DNA from: Lamellibrachia columna | Lineage: Eukaryota; Annelida; Polychaeta; Sabellida; Siboglinidae | Direction of reading: 5' to 3' | DNA length: 64,000 bases | Assembly (NCBI GenBank): GCA_963662155.1 | Contig: OY759267.1 | Span: 39,602,439 to 39,666,438, forward strand | Shown: piece after piece, positions 12,459 to 23,475 of the stretch | Numbering within the stretch: the stretch's first letter is position 1 | Layout: every line of letters starts with the position of its first letter | Made by a program: the position numbers and the translations under genes | Notes under the pieces: model-generated | What the model was told of the DNA's origin: nothing | Database searches by the model: none | What the model saw: only the letters and a program-made list of their open reading frames with translations

Positions 12459-12779
12459 AGTTTCTCAACTAATATCATTCGTATTGAACCAATTCCACAT
12501 TTCTAAGAAACAAATGTCAACATAATGTATAAAATGACACAAATGGGACCTTATTTTTTCCCCAAAATGTCCGTATTATGGGATGGGTTGCCCTTTTCCC
12601 ACACCCGCCTTTTTTTCTTAAATTTTCATCTTCAGTAGGAGAACCTCCTTCCGCGCCTAATTCTTTAATTAGGCGTGGGTCAATTAATCAATGCTTAACG
12701 TGCTGTGGAAGTTCAATAAAGAAAAATTGTTGGACACATTTTCTAAAGAAACACTAATGGCCACTCGTGGTAAAAGTGG

Positions 12780-14620
12780 CTGTGGTTTCATCCTAGATCA
12801 GTGACAACAATAATGGCTCCACACGGTGGACCGGGAACCAGCCTAGGTAGACGAACGTATGCCACAATGCCCTGCAACTGTAGCAGCCAGAGGGAAATGC
12901 TAATAAATGATCTTCTTTTCGTGTCCCTCACACAAGGTGTTGCCACTTTATGGCACATGTCTTCGCCCGGTCCGTGACAGTGGCCGGGTCTTCCGGTGTG
13001 CAAGGATCACCCAGCAACCGGCAGCAGAGGTGGTGGGGCATTGTCTGTTCTTCTCCACAGTCACACTTCGTTGACTGCGTCTCATCAATGTAGCGCCATC
13101 TCCTCATGTTGGTCTCTGCTCGGCCGACTCCGGTACGTAACCGGTTGAGTGAACGCCAACAGAGCCACGGTTGGTCAAACCCTGCTAATAGGGATTCAGC
13201 TGGTTGCAATCCCATTTTTAATGACTGTTGATGTTTCTTGCAGTCATGTTTCCCGCATTTCCAGCGTGGTGCTGCTGGGTGATGAGTTCAAAGGTTTTGT
13301 GAAGTTCAAGAAACCTTTCCATGACTTTAATCAGCTCATAACAGATATTTGGTGTTTTGTGTGTGCCGCTTGTCTCGATCTTTCTGTGCGACTAGCAACA
13401 GTCCGCCTGATGTCCTGTGAAGTTATGCCAGCCAGCAGATGTAGGCTGTCTATGTTGGTAGGTTTCAGATTGCCCGTTGTGGTTGCGGCAGCAGTCATGT
13501 AGAGCAGGGTTAAGCTTGTTTGCATGTGTTGATCTTGCCCATTCAGAATATTCGGCAGCAGAATAACAAAGGGCAAGAACGCTGGATCTTAGCGTCGGTG
13601 CTCTGCTTCCCCATTTAGAGTTGGGAAGTTTGCGGATGATGTTGTTTCGTGCATTCACCTTCTGTTTGGTCTTACAGATGTGTATTTTGTATGATAGTGT
13701 TCTGTCAAGATGGACACCAAGGACCACTGGTGGTGATGTGTTGGCTAATCCGGTACCGTTCCAGGTAACATTTAGTTCGCGCTTAGTGTCTCTGTTCATC
13801 AGATGGAAAGCACACACCGGTGGTTGACGGTGTCGTATGCTGCCGATAGTTCGACGAAGACATTTCCGGTGATTAGTTCTCTTTCAAAGCCATCTTCGAT
13901 GTGTTCGGTTAGATTGAGCAGTTGGCCCGTGCACGATTCTCCTGGACGGAATCCAGCCTGCTCTGGGATGATATTGCTGTCAACGTGTTCGGCGAGTCTG
14001 TTGCCTTGCCATTCTTCAATGCACTGATACCTGCTTCGATTTCAGTTTCATTGAAGGGTCTTGTAAACCCCGGGCCATTGGGTTATCGTTTTCGATCAAG
14101 ACGTAACTTGGGCTGTCTGTTTGGCGTACGTCCATTTAGTTGCAGTTGGTGAGTGACTTGGTTTACTGTAGTGTTGTAGTGCTGCTTTGCCTTTCGTGGA
14201 TCGGTCCAAAGTTTTCGTATCGTTGCCCAAGCCTTCTTGCTACTGTGAGTCATGTCCGTTGATTCAATCAGAGTCTGCCATGCTTTACGGCGTTCCTCTG
14301 AGATGGTATTCATCACCTCCTCTCCCGCCTCGATGGTATCCTCGCCAAAGGGGTCTGATTCATAATTTTGTCTGTACTGTTCACACATTTCAGCAGACAC
14401 GGGTGTCAAACCAGGGGCATAGTTTCCCCTACACCCGCGAGGGATGTTCTTCCTTGCAGCCCTTCGTACGGTATCTACGAACTGGCTGTAGTTTTCTGCT
14501 GTCTTTAATTGTTGCATCTAGGTGATGTGCATAACCGTGCCAGTTTGCTTTCTTGAGGTTGAACAGTTTGATGTGTGACCACTGCGTTATTTTGTATGCT
14601 AATGGGTCTATGTTGGAAGT
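12780..14620 (-). mobile_element. Decayed non-LTR retrotransposon, 3' half of pol
   Basis: Three minus-strand pieces in order look like one reverse transcriptase gene. Near 14520-14083 a linker-like segment has [14 protein letters not shown]. Near 13817-13400 the post-palm region has LGVHLDRTLSYKIH and TLRSSVLALCYSAAEY. Near 13215-12930 the C-terminal tail has LNRLRTGVGRAETNMRRW followed by a CDCG zinc-knuckle-like run. This order and these motifs are those of jockey-superfamily elements. Frameshifts separate the pieces and the catalytic palm is not recognisable. The family differs from the copies at 16-19 and 28-31 kb. Confidence 0.75.
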
Positions 14621-14884
14621 GTGGAACTGGATCCATCACAGTCTTGTTGCGGCATCCTTGTAGAAGGAGAAGAGGAAGACTGAAATTAAGATGAAGTGAC
14701 AGTGTTAAGAGGTCTTGAAAGCGCACACGTGAACAGCCGAGAGCACATAATATTAATTGCCGTCAAATAAAAAAAGTATTTGTAATGCATATGAAGGAAT
14801 ACTGTACAAGAAGACAAAACCCTTTTTTTTAGAAACTTTGCATCGACTACTAAAAGGACTATGCCATTGATTATATATGGCACT

Positions 14885-15135
14885 AAACTGTGGAACCCGT
14901 CTTGAGAATGCCGCAGACAGCAATAGTCCGAACTGCTCTCAGATGGACACCAGATGGAAAACGGGCGAGAGGAAGACCGAAAGAAACCTGGAGAAGGACG
15001 GTGGAGCGAGAAATGAAAGACCATAACGTGACCCGGGGGAAGCTCGAGAAAACATCAAGAGATAGGCTACAGTGACGTGCTCTGGAGTCGGCCTTATGTG
15101 CACTTCCGCACGAAGAGGATTAAGTAAGTAAACGG
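14885..15135 (+). mobile_element. 3'-terminal fragment of an APE-type non-LTR retrotransposon
   Basis: The frame 14890-15072 contains WTPDGKRARGRPKETWRRT followed by a charged segment and a stop. This RGRPK-TWRR block is the standard carboxyl end of the same broad retroelement group seen at 1.4-2.4 kb. Nothing upstream belongs to it, so it is a strongly 5'-truncated insertion or a remnant. Confidence 0.7.
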
Positions 15136-15254
15136 TGGAATTCCTTGAATGTCAGCATAAATAATATTACATCGTTGAACCATTTTAAAGCATATTATAG
15201 GAAAACGTTGTTAGAACGTTATTGCAAGCAGAGTGAATATTGACTGCGTATGAA

Positions 15255-15372
15255 TATGTATGTATGTATACGTATGTATATATATGTGTGTGTGTGTGTG
15301 TGCGTGCGTGCGTGCGTGTGTGTATATGTATGTATATGTGCATATATATATGTATATATATATATATGTATA
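15255..15372. repeat. Compound (GTAT)n/(GT)n/(GCGT)n/(AT)n microsatellite
   Basis: Simple alternating purine-pyrimidine sequence: GTAT-rich, then GT, then GTGC, then AT blocks. The open frames through it are artefacts of low complexity. Confidence 0.9.
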
Positions 15373-16180
15373 ATGTACTAATTATAATTATATTATTTAC
15401 CTATCTGTTCAATTTTAGTAATTAATAGGACGGAGTCAGTTACCTATTTAATATTGTAGACAAGGTAGTAACATGACATTATAAGTATTCTTACTTCAAT
15501 GTTACTCCTTTCAAACATCAAGAAAATGTGTACGATTGTTAACATGTTCCTCTTCGGTCTCAAAACTGCACTTTGAACTTGCTGAACGAACAGTTCTCCA
15601 CCCCATGGTGAATCAAACCGAACGCAAGAGACGAATTTATATGAGATCATTTTTATTGTAAAAACAGCCCTTTTCAGGGTTAACGTAGGGGTGTTTTATG
15701 TTAGTGGTTTTACACATGGAGACCACCAGCCATGTGAGTCCACGACAGGGCACACCTTACCCCATGGGTGTTCTTACGTTACTTTCCCTGACACATTGAC
15801 GGTGCATAGGTAGACGGGACGTACGACCTTTAGTGTTTAGATCCGAAAGACACAATTCAAACTTCCTATACCCATATGCCTGGTACTAGAAGAGTCAATA
15901 AATTGTACCCGCCCATTGTATAAACGCCTAGGTTTCGAACGCTACCTACTGGCCAAGAAGCGAACCACCACCCCAGTAGGCCTGCGCCATGCGTCTCTTG
16001 CTGTTCCAGCATATTGGCAACACGTCTCAGCTGACGTTGGCATAGCATAGTTCCGTTCCGGGTACGGATTTGTGAAAAACTTTAATGGAATACAAATGTT
16101 GAACCGTATTTGCAATGGTCTTTTAATCGTTATGTTAATGTACAAAGTAGGCTCCTACTTGGATAGTCACAACGAGGCAC
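15373..16180. other. Gene-free stretch before the retroelement
   Basis: No supported coding sequence or RNA gene. Base composition becomes less AT-rich after 15700, and this part could be the unrecognised 5' untranslated region of the retrotransposon that follows, or another old repeat. Confidence 0.3.
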
Positions 16181-18148
16181 CAGGCTAATCAGACGAGGGA
16201 TCTCGGAGCAGCGTGGGGCCACATAGGTACCGTGAGCATGACCCACCCGAGCGTGGACACGCTCTGCCGTTGTCACTACCCGTGTCCCAGCTATTGGCAA
16301 ATAGCAAAGCTTGGAGAGGAGATGGACACCACCAAGCGGGTCGTTTTGCCCACAGAAATGTCATGAATACACAACAGAACAGCATGCTGGGTCGGTCGGG
16401 GCCCGGATCAACAACGACAGCGCCCTCTACTGGTACGCTCCAGGGTGGAGGTGATACATATACTACTGGAGTAGGATCAAGAGCAGGCACCAGGCGACAT
16501 GCAGAGAAAACCATGACAGGGACGTGGAATGTCGGCACCCCATATGCTTCCGGAAAAGTAAAAGAACTAACTCGTGAACTATCCAGATATCGGTGGGATA
16601 TTCTTGGACTGGCTGAAGTCAGATGGACAGGTCTTAGGAGATGCAAAAACAGAGGAAGGACACAAACTCCAAAATGTGGTTGCATTCCTTGTGAATATAG
16701 CAAACGCTGTCATCAGCTGTACACCAATTTCCAGCAGGCGGATTTCCACACGAATCTCCGCTTAACTTCAAAACATCAACATTATCCAAGTATATGCTCC
16801 AACATCAGACTACGACGATGAGGTGATTGAAACCTTTCACGAAGAGCTGGATGACACTATCAAGAAAGCTCCAAGGTGAGACTTCCTCATCGTGCAAAGA
16901 AACTGGAATGCAAAAATCGGCCCAGGTTCAAATGAACAATGGGCTGGAATTATATAGGCGCTTTGGCAAAGGAGAAACCCATGATAGAGGACTACAACTC
17001 CGCACAAGCTATCACGGATAACAACATGGCACTCGCCTAACGGAAAATACACAACCAGATTGACTAGATACTCACTCCAAGACGTTTCAAATCCAGCATT
17101 AACAAGGCAAACACCAGATCATTCCCAGGGGTTGACATAGGCAGCGACCACGACATGGTTCTAGCAACATTGTAACTCAAGCTGAAGACGATACATCACC
17201 AGAAAAGCCCACGTATTCGATTTGACATCGAGCAACTGAAGGATCAGGAATTGCATTTTTGAAGCTAGAATAAGCGGTAAATTCGCAGCTCTAAATCTTT
17301 TCGAAGAAGACACAAATATACTCACCGACAACTTCAAGGGAGCTGTAATGGAAACAGCCAGAGAAGTACTTGTCAAAGAAAGGAAACAGATCCAACCGTG
17401 GATTACCAACGACATCCTGGATTTCTGCGGTACAGGGAGAAACTTGAAGAAGACAAATAACTCCACCCCTGAAACAGCGGGACAACACCGCACTGTCAAT
17501 CGCACCATCAGAACGGAGATGATAAAAGCAAAAGAGGAATGGATCTCAGAGCAATGTGACAACATTGAGAAAGGCATAAAAGAGATTAACAGCAAGAAAG
17601 CCTTTGATACACTGAAGAAGCTGACAAGAAAACAACAATGCAAGGCTACATTTATAGAAGATAAGGCTCCCTGTTAACTGATAACGCGGCCGCAAGTGAT
17701 GAGCGAAGAAGTAGAGGAGGCATTGCACACACATTGCACACACATTGCACACACATTGAAAGGAGGGAAATCATCCGGCGCCGACTACATTCCAACAGAG
17801 CTGATCAAACTTGGCGGCCCTGAAATGATAAAAGTCCTCACTACACTACGCCAGAGGATCTGGAAAACAAAGGAATGGCCCAAAGAATGGACTCATGCCA
17901 CTCCCAAAAAGGGAAATTTAAGACTATGCAGAAATGACAGAACCATCAGCCTCACCAGTCATGCTCCGGGACATCTTGAACAGACTCAAAGCAAAGGTCT
18001 GATACAAATCCTACGGGCACTGTACGCCAACTCACAGTGTTGTCCTTCTAAACAACCAACTTGGAAAACTTTTCAGGACAACTGTAGAAGTTCGTCAGGG
18101 ATGCCCACTCTTGCCTGTTCTCTTCAACATATTCCTCGAGGACATCAA

Positions 18149-18265
18149 GAGACCCTCCAGAACGTCAACATCATGCAAGAGACCCTCCAGAACGTCAACA
18201 TCACGCAAGAGACCCTCCAGAACGTCAACACCACGCAAGAGACCCTCCAGAACGTCAACACCACC
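18149..18265 (+). repeat. 30-bp minisatellite, four units, just before the RT catalytic motif
   Basis: Four units of GAGACCCTCCAGAACGTCAA plus ten variable bases. Read in the element's frame it repeats ETLQNVN plus three residues, a block that occurs once in ordinary relatives immediately before the catalytic strand. Units differ only near their 3' ends (CATCATG, CATCACG, CACCACG), so expansion looks recent. Confidence 0.95.
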
Positions 18266-18630
18266 ATATCTGGAAGGCCAATTTGTAATCTTCGTTTTGT
18301 GGATAATATTGACCTCGCGGGAGGCAGCGAGAACTTCAAGAGCTCACTACCAGACTAGAAGAAAAGGCAACAGCTTATGGGATGGAAGTCAGCTCAGAGA
18401 AAAGCAAAGTACTTGTCAACAGTACCAGCCAGAACATCCCCATTAATATCATGGTGAACGGTCAGAACCTTGAGGAAGTAAACTCTTTCAGATAGCTTGG
18501 GTCCACCTTAAGCCAAGATAGCATCTCAACAAAGGAAATCAAAATAAGGATTGCAGTGGCCATGTCTGCTATGTCAAGACTTAGCACCATCTGGAAGAGC
18601 AGAAACATCAGCTTCAAAACGAAGCTCAAG

Positions 18631-19290
18631 CTCTACCGAGCACTCGCCGTATCCATCCTCCTCTACAGAGCACTCGCTGTATCCATCCTCCTCTACAGAG
18701 CACTTGCTGTATCCATCCTCCTCTACAGAGCACTCGCTGTCTCCATCCTCCTCTACAGAGCACTCGCTGTATCCATCCTCCTCTACAGAGCACTCGCTGT
18801 ATCCATCCTCCTCTATGGAGCACTCACTGTATCCATCCTCCTCTACGGAGCACTCGCTGTATCAATCCTCCTCTACAGAGCACTCGCTGTATCCATCCTC
18901 CTCTACGGAGCACTCGCTGTATCCATCCTTCTCTACAGAGCACTTGCTGTATCCATCCTCCTCTACAGAGCACTCGCTGTATCCATCCTCCTCCACAGAG
19001 CACTCGCTGTATCCATCCTTCTCTACAGAGCACTCACTGTATCCATCCTCCTCCACAGAGCACTCGCTGTATCCATCCTCCACTACAGAGCACTCGCTGT
19101 ATCCATCCTCCACTACAGAGCACTCGCTGTATCCATCCCCCACTACAGAGCACTCGCTGTATCCATCCTCCTCCACAGAGCACTCGCTGTATCCATCCTC
19201 CTCCACAGAGCACTCGCTGTATCCATCCTCCACTACAGAGCACTCGCTGTATCCATCCTCCACTACAGAGCACTCGCTGTATCCATCCTC
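18631..19290 (+). repeat. 30-bp minisatellite, 22 units, inside retroelement coding frame
   Basis: Exactly 22 units of 30 bp with no indels; core CTCTACAGAGCACTCGCTGT followed by ATCCATCCTC. In the element's frame each unit encodes LYRALAVSIL, present once in normal relatives before the YGC motif that here follows the array. Variants (CTCCACAGAG, CACTACAGAG, CTCTACGGAG) are grouped in blocks, suggesting stepwise growth. Two other plus frames and several minus frames are open throughout only because the period is a multiple of three. Confidence 0.97.
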
Positions 19291-19720
19291 CACTACGGAT
19301 GCAAGAGCTCGACTCTGACAGCAGAAACAGAGAGACAAGTACAAACATTTGAAAAGAAATGCTTCAGGAGACTCCTCTGCATTTTGTATACCGAACACAA
19401 GACAAATTAATATGTGAGACAACACGTAGACTCCCTTGTTGGCAACAGTGAAACGATGCAAACTCTCCTGTTTTGGCCACATAACTTGACACAACACCAT
19501 TGCAAAAACCATCCTGCAAGGCACAAGGCAAAATGAAGGGGGCCGCAAGACAAAAAACTGGCTAGACAATATACAATGGACACATCAAGACCTACCGACC
19601 CTGCTACGGCCAGCAGAGGGCAGACAACACTGGCGGGGACTGTATATGAATGGCACCCCTACGACCGTCCCGGTCAAGGGTTGAAGGTGACATGGATAGC
19701 TAACGTCACTCTATTGGTGG

Positions 19721-21050
19721 CGTCTTGAAATTATATTTAGAAAACACATTACCCCACATTTTAACACATAATATATCTCTGGCTGTCGACCGGTGGACCA
19801 CTAGGAGTATAATTTATATTTTTATGACTTTGCCGATGTGCCCATAGCCGAAACACCGAAGTGCACATGTGCCCATAAGAAGGACAGTCCACCGGTCTTT
19901 GACCACGGTCTTTTGCAAGTGAATGGTGAGGCAATGAGACGCAGGAGGTCAATCACTGAAGATCCTGTTCAGAGTCAGCAGTGACGAGTCATTGGCAAAG
20001 AGCAACGCACCGTGTTCGACCTATTAAGCGTACATGTCCTAACTAGCGTACACCCCCTTTTTAATCAGCAGGATCAATAATAATGTGACTGGTGTGGAAC
20101 TGAAGTGTCGCCATCTGGTGTTAAACAGTTCGCACCACTTTTCAGTTGTTCTACATTAGTCACAAATTATACCATTGACAATGGTAAACAGTTACCTTAT
20201 TGTCTAGAGAAACACATTTGGTGTAGCTTATAAGAAGATTCCTTGACATTTTTCCATGGCCCAATTTGGTTCAAGCGTACTGTACCCTTAGTAGGTCAAA
20301 TACGGTACGTCTGTATCACATTAATAATATATGTATGTAATCCTATGTATCACTATTAGGTTATTATCACTATCGTAACGTGGGGGTTGTCTTGATGATT
20401 GCTGTTCATTATTAAAAAATTTTTTGCTCGTTTAGCTGTTGATATCATACTGATAGCATTGAATGCTATGCCAGTTTGGGGTATATTTTAACTGAATTCC
20501 AACGGAAAAGGAATGTGGATTCTACTATCAGCGAAGCCTGTAGTGGTGTGCGAGGTATGCAAACTTGGTGTGCCGGCAAAAAGCTCTACAAAATACCATC
20601 CCATTGCATACCAACCCCTGGAAAAACCCTCAAGAAGTATAAAAAATAGTGTGACATACTTTATGGAAATCCCCTATGTATGCACACATGTATACATAGT
20701 ACATCTGGTTGTACATTAATAAAGCCTTAGTGACCACAAAACAACTGATTATAACTATGATTAAAGGGTTGATAGTGTCTTTTCAATCACCTTAACCTAG
20801 ATGGTATGGTGATTGTCTTAGCACCATCTTCTGCATGATATATAATGGAAAAAAACAAGACATTTTAGATCAAACAGTTTATAATAAAATATATGTACAA
20901 ACAAACATATACTATTCACAAATGGTAACATATTTAAAATGACCACTTAATTGTACATTTTATATAATTTTCAACCATATTCAATTCAAAAACCAACTAT
21001 TTACATATATACATGATTATCAGTGTGGCTATCATTACAAACAACCATTC
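19721..21050. other. Gene-free stretch
   Basis: No supported exon. A short inverted pair (GACCGGTGGAC near 19789 and GTCCACCGGTC near 19888) is present but weak. The remainder is ordinary AT-rich DNA. Confidence 0.4.
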
Positions 21051-22345
21051 TTACCCACATGGGGCAATTAACTTGAAAAGTTAATTACTTAAATTACAAT
21101 TAACTCAGACATTCTCAAATTAAATTAACCTCACACATTTCTCAGGTCAATTAAGTTAAATTAACCTCCCAAATTATTCAATTAAATTAATTTAACAATT
21201 AACTTTAACTATTAAATTGTGTTGACAAATTGCAGATTAGATTCATATGTGACTGCTATTTGTATGTCTAAGCACTTGATGCAAGTCATCATTGAAAAAT
21301 ATTATATATATGTATATGTTAATTATAAAACAGTTATAAAATAATTATGTCATATGTAGGTTTGTGCATGTTACTCTAATGATAGTACCACATTCATATA
21401 CATTGATTACTTTACTTTATGTATTACATCTCAGGAACATTATTTACTTTTATGGAATCCATTCTTCCTGCATTGTTCACTTACAACAGAAATGTGTTTC
21501 GCAACTTTGTTGGGGCATTTGATCACATTTTAAACAGTTGTAGAAGATTGTGTTGACAATTTTTCTGAAAGGATTGTAAAGTTGTAGCGGATGATTTGCA
21601 GGGTGTGAGGTTTCCTCCTATATTCAACCAACAAATTAACAAAACTGGGTAACTACATACATACGTTCTATGCACCAAGTTGGTCTTTATGCAGCTAAAT
21701 CATTAGGTATCCCGTTTATACACTGGCATTTTCATATTTATGTACTATGTTTATGCATCACTAGATCTGGCTTGCTTTTGATTCAAGAAGGCAGTCTAAA
21801 AAGCTCCCTAACTGAAGCAATGCTACCTGTCTCAGCATGTTCTTTACACTTGCATACATTCAGACAAAAATACAATCTATACAGGTCCCATAGGTTCACC
21901 TGGCTGCAACTTGCCAGTTTCAAATGTTTACTTAAGACAGAGATTTGCAGAAGCAGTGATTAGCCATCACCTATCACCCTACCAGTAGACATTCTGTTGT
22001 CTAGGCCTTCCTTCCAATTCCCACCTGCCTGAATGACCAGCCCACCACAGTCCCTAGTGTCTATGGTTTGCACTGTCTATAGTCTCCCTCCCATTCATAC
22101 AGGCCTGGACCTGATCTCTCTTACACTAGTGACTGCAGGCCTGCTGGAAATGCCTGGGTAACAGACTTCAAATATCCATTAATACCTGGTGTTAATTGAG
22201 CACTTAATTAAGAGCTAATTGGGAGTTTATCAATTAAATAAACCCCTTTTGGAAGTTAATTAATTATATTAAACTTTCTGATAAATTAATTAAATTAACT
22301 TAATTGTGTTAATTAAATTAACAATTGAAATTAACCCATGCCTGG
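21051..22345. repeat. Possible old hAT-like element with AATTAA-rich ends
   Basis: Two tracts rich in TTAATTAA words lie at 21060-21230 and 22170-22335 and face outward. The right end reads, on the minus strand, CCAGGCATGGGTTAATTTCA; the left reads CCACATGGGGCAATTAACTT, a weak inverted match. Internal sequence near 22090-22150 (CTCCCTCCCATT, CAGGCCTGGA) resembles the interior of the intact element at 4.6 kb. No target duplication is detectable, so boundaries are approximate. Confidence 0.4.
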
Positions 22346-23149
22346 TCTGCACACACACAGGAATATCTCTAGCACACTACAAATTGGTTTTACAGTGCAG
22401 CCCAATTTAATCACCAGTAATCATAAACATATTCTCAATTTAAAATATAACTAATATAAAAATAAATAACTGTAATGATGTTAGAGGTCATTCATGTTTT
22501 TAAAAGTCTATATTCTGTAAAATGTCCATTATTTTGATTAAATAAGCATGCTCGTTAAAACAGTGGGCTTAACAAAACTTGAATTCAAACTGAGTTCATC
22601 AAATAACCTGAAACTATGATTCTCTTATGAATCATGTTTAGTAAAACCGCAGGTAACACTTGCTGAAAGCTACAGGCATTGCCGAGTAACCACTACAACC
22701 ATAGATCGTTGTTGGCAGTGCTATAGACAAGAAGACTGCTATTTGCTTGCCACTGCACAAAGGCAGTCAACCAGCCAGTCTACCAGCCAGTGTCTTGGCA
22801 ATGTCATAGCAGCACAGCTGGGTGGGGCAGGAACGCCTTGATGGCACACTGACCTGCCAGCCAGAGATGAAGGCCTTGAGCCACTGTTGAAAGACAAGAA
22901 AGTAGGGAGGGAACATGTAGTTGCTATAATGATGTAATTACAGGATGCAATATTTAGAAACTGCTTAAATACATTCACACTTGCTTTTGCGGATCTGTAA
23001 GGGGTATATCATTGTTACCTGCATGTAGAATTTCAATCAATACCTCAACTATGGGAACATTTAACTGCCAAAACATTATTTCCATAAGCATAAAACTAAA
23101 ATAGTACCTCATAATCTATGTGGACTAAACAGCCAAGTTTTAAAACTAA
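22346..23149. other. Gene-free stretch downstream of the 23.4-kb gene
   Basis: On the minus strand this follows the end of the gene at 23406 and may include its 3' untranslated region. No coding signal of its own. Confidence 0.35.
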
Positions 23150-23475
23150 CATGTTTTATATGGGCAAGAACTACAGTATCTAATTACTAAAGCTAACAAA
23201 GAAATGTGTACACTGTACACAAACCAGAAGTATCTATTTACCTTTGTGTGTCTCTGTTTATCTCACTGTCATTCCTAAATGTCTTCGTGATAGGTGTATC
23301 AAGGTTAACTAACAACAATGTATATAGGCAAGAGTAACTGTATAATTCTAATTACAAAAGCTAACAATGAGACATTTCCACTGTGCACAATTGAGAAGCA
23401 TCCATTTACTTTTGTGGCTTTTCATATACTTCACTGTCACTCCTAAACATCTTCTTGACAGGTGTCATAATAACA
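23150..23475. repeat. Diverged tandem duplication of a gene's 3' end
   Basis: The block about 23150-23305 and the block about 23315-23475 align over most of their length, offset about 165 bases, with shared words such as CTAATTAC, AAGCTAAC and CACTGTCA. The right copy holds the last codons of the minus-strand gene. The left copy, read on the minus strand, still encodes a related end (PITKTFRNDSE against PVKKMFRSDSE) with its own stop. Confidence 0.75.

Larger units (their letters stand above)
16210..19720 (+). mobile_element. Near full-length decayed APE-type non-LTR retrotransposon
   Basis: The order endonuclease, reverse transcriptase, C-terminal tail is intact although broken by stops and frameshifts. 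The endonuclease begins near 16515 (TMTGTWNVGTPYASGKVKEL, then DILGLAEVRWTG), the APE-type start. The linker and fingers are at 17340-17930 (GGKSSGADYIPTELIKLGG). The palm is near 18110-18340, where the catalytic FADD-type motif appears as FVDN, so a catalytic Asp is lost. The tail near 19300-19690 has KSSTLTAETERQVQTFEKKC. Two 30-bp minisatellites interrupt the palm and the tail in frame. It is inactive. The endonuclease type is clear; RTE versus related clade is not. Confidence 0.85.

Noticed and set aside
18551..19569. Long overlapping open frames of 255, 284 and 235 codons across the 22-unit array
   Set aside because: All are the same 30-bp repeat read in different frames and strands. Only the frame matching the retroelement has biological meaning, and that element is broken.
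19780..19900. Inverted repeat GACCGGTGGAC / GTCCACCGGTC as a MITE
   Set aside because: Only 11 bases, no flanking duplication and no other element feature.
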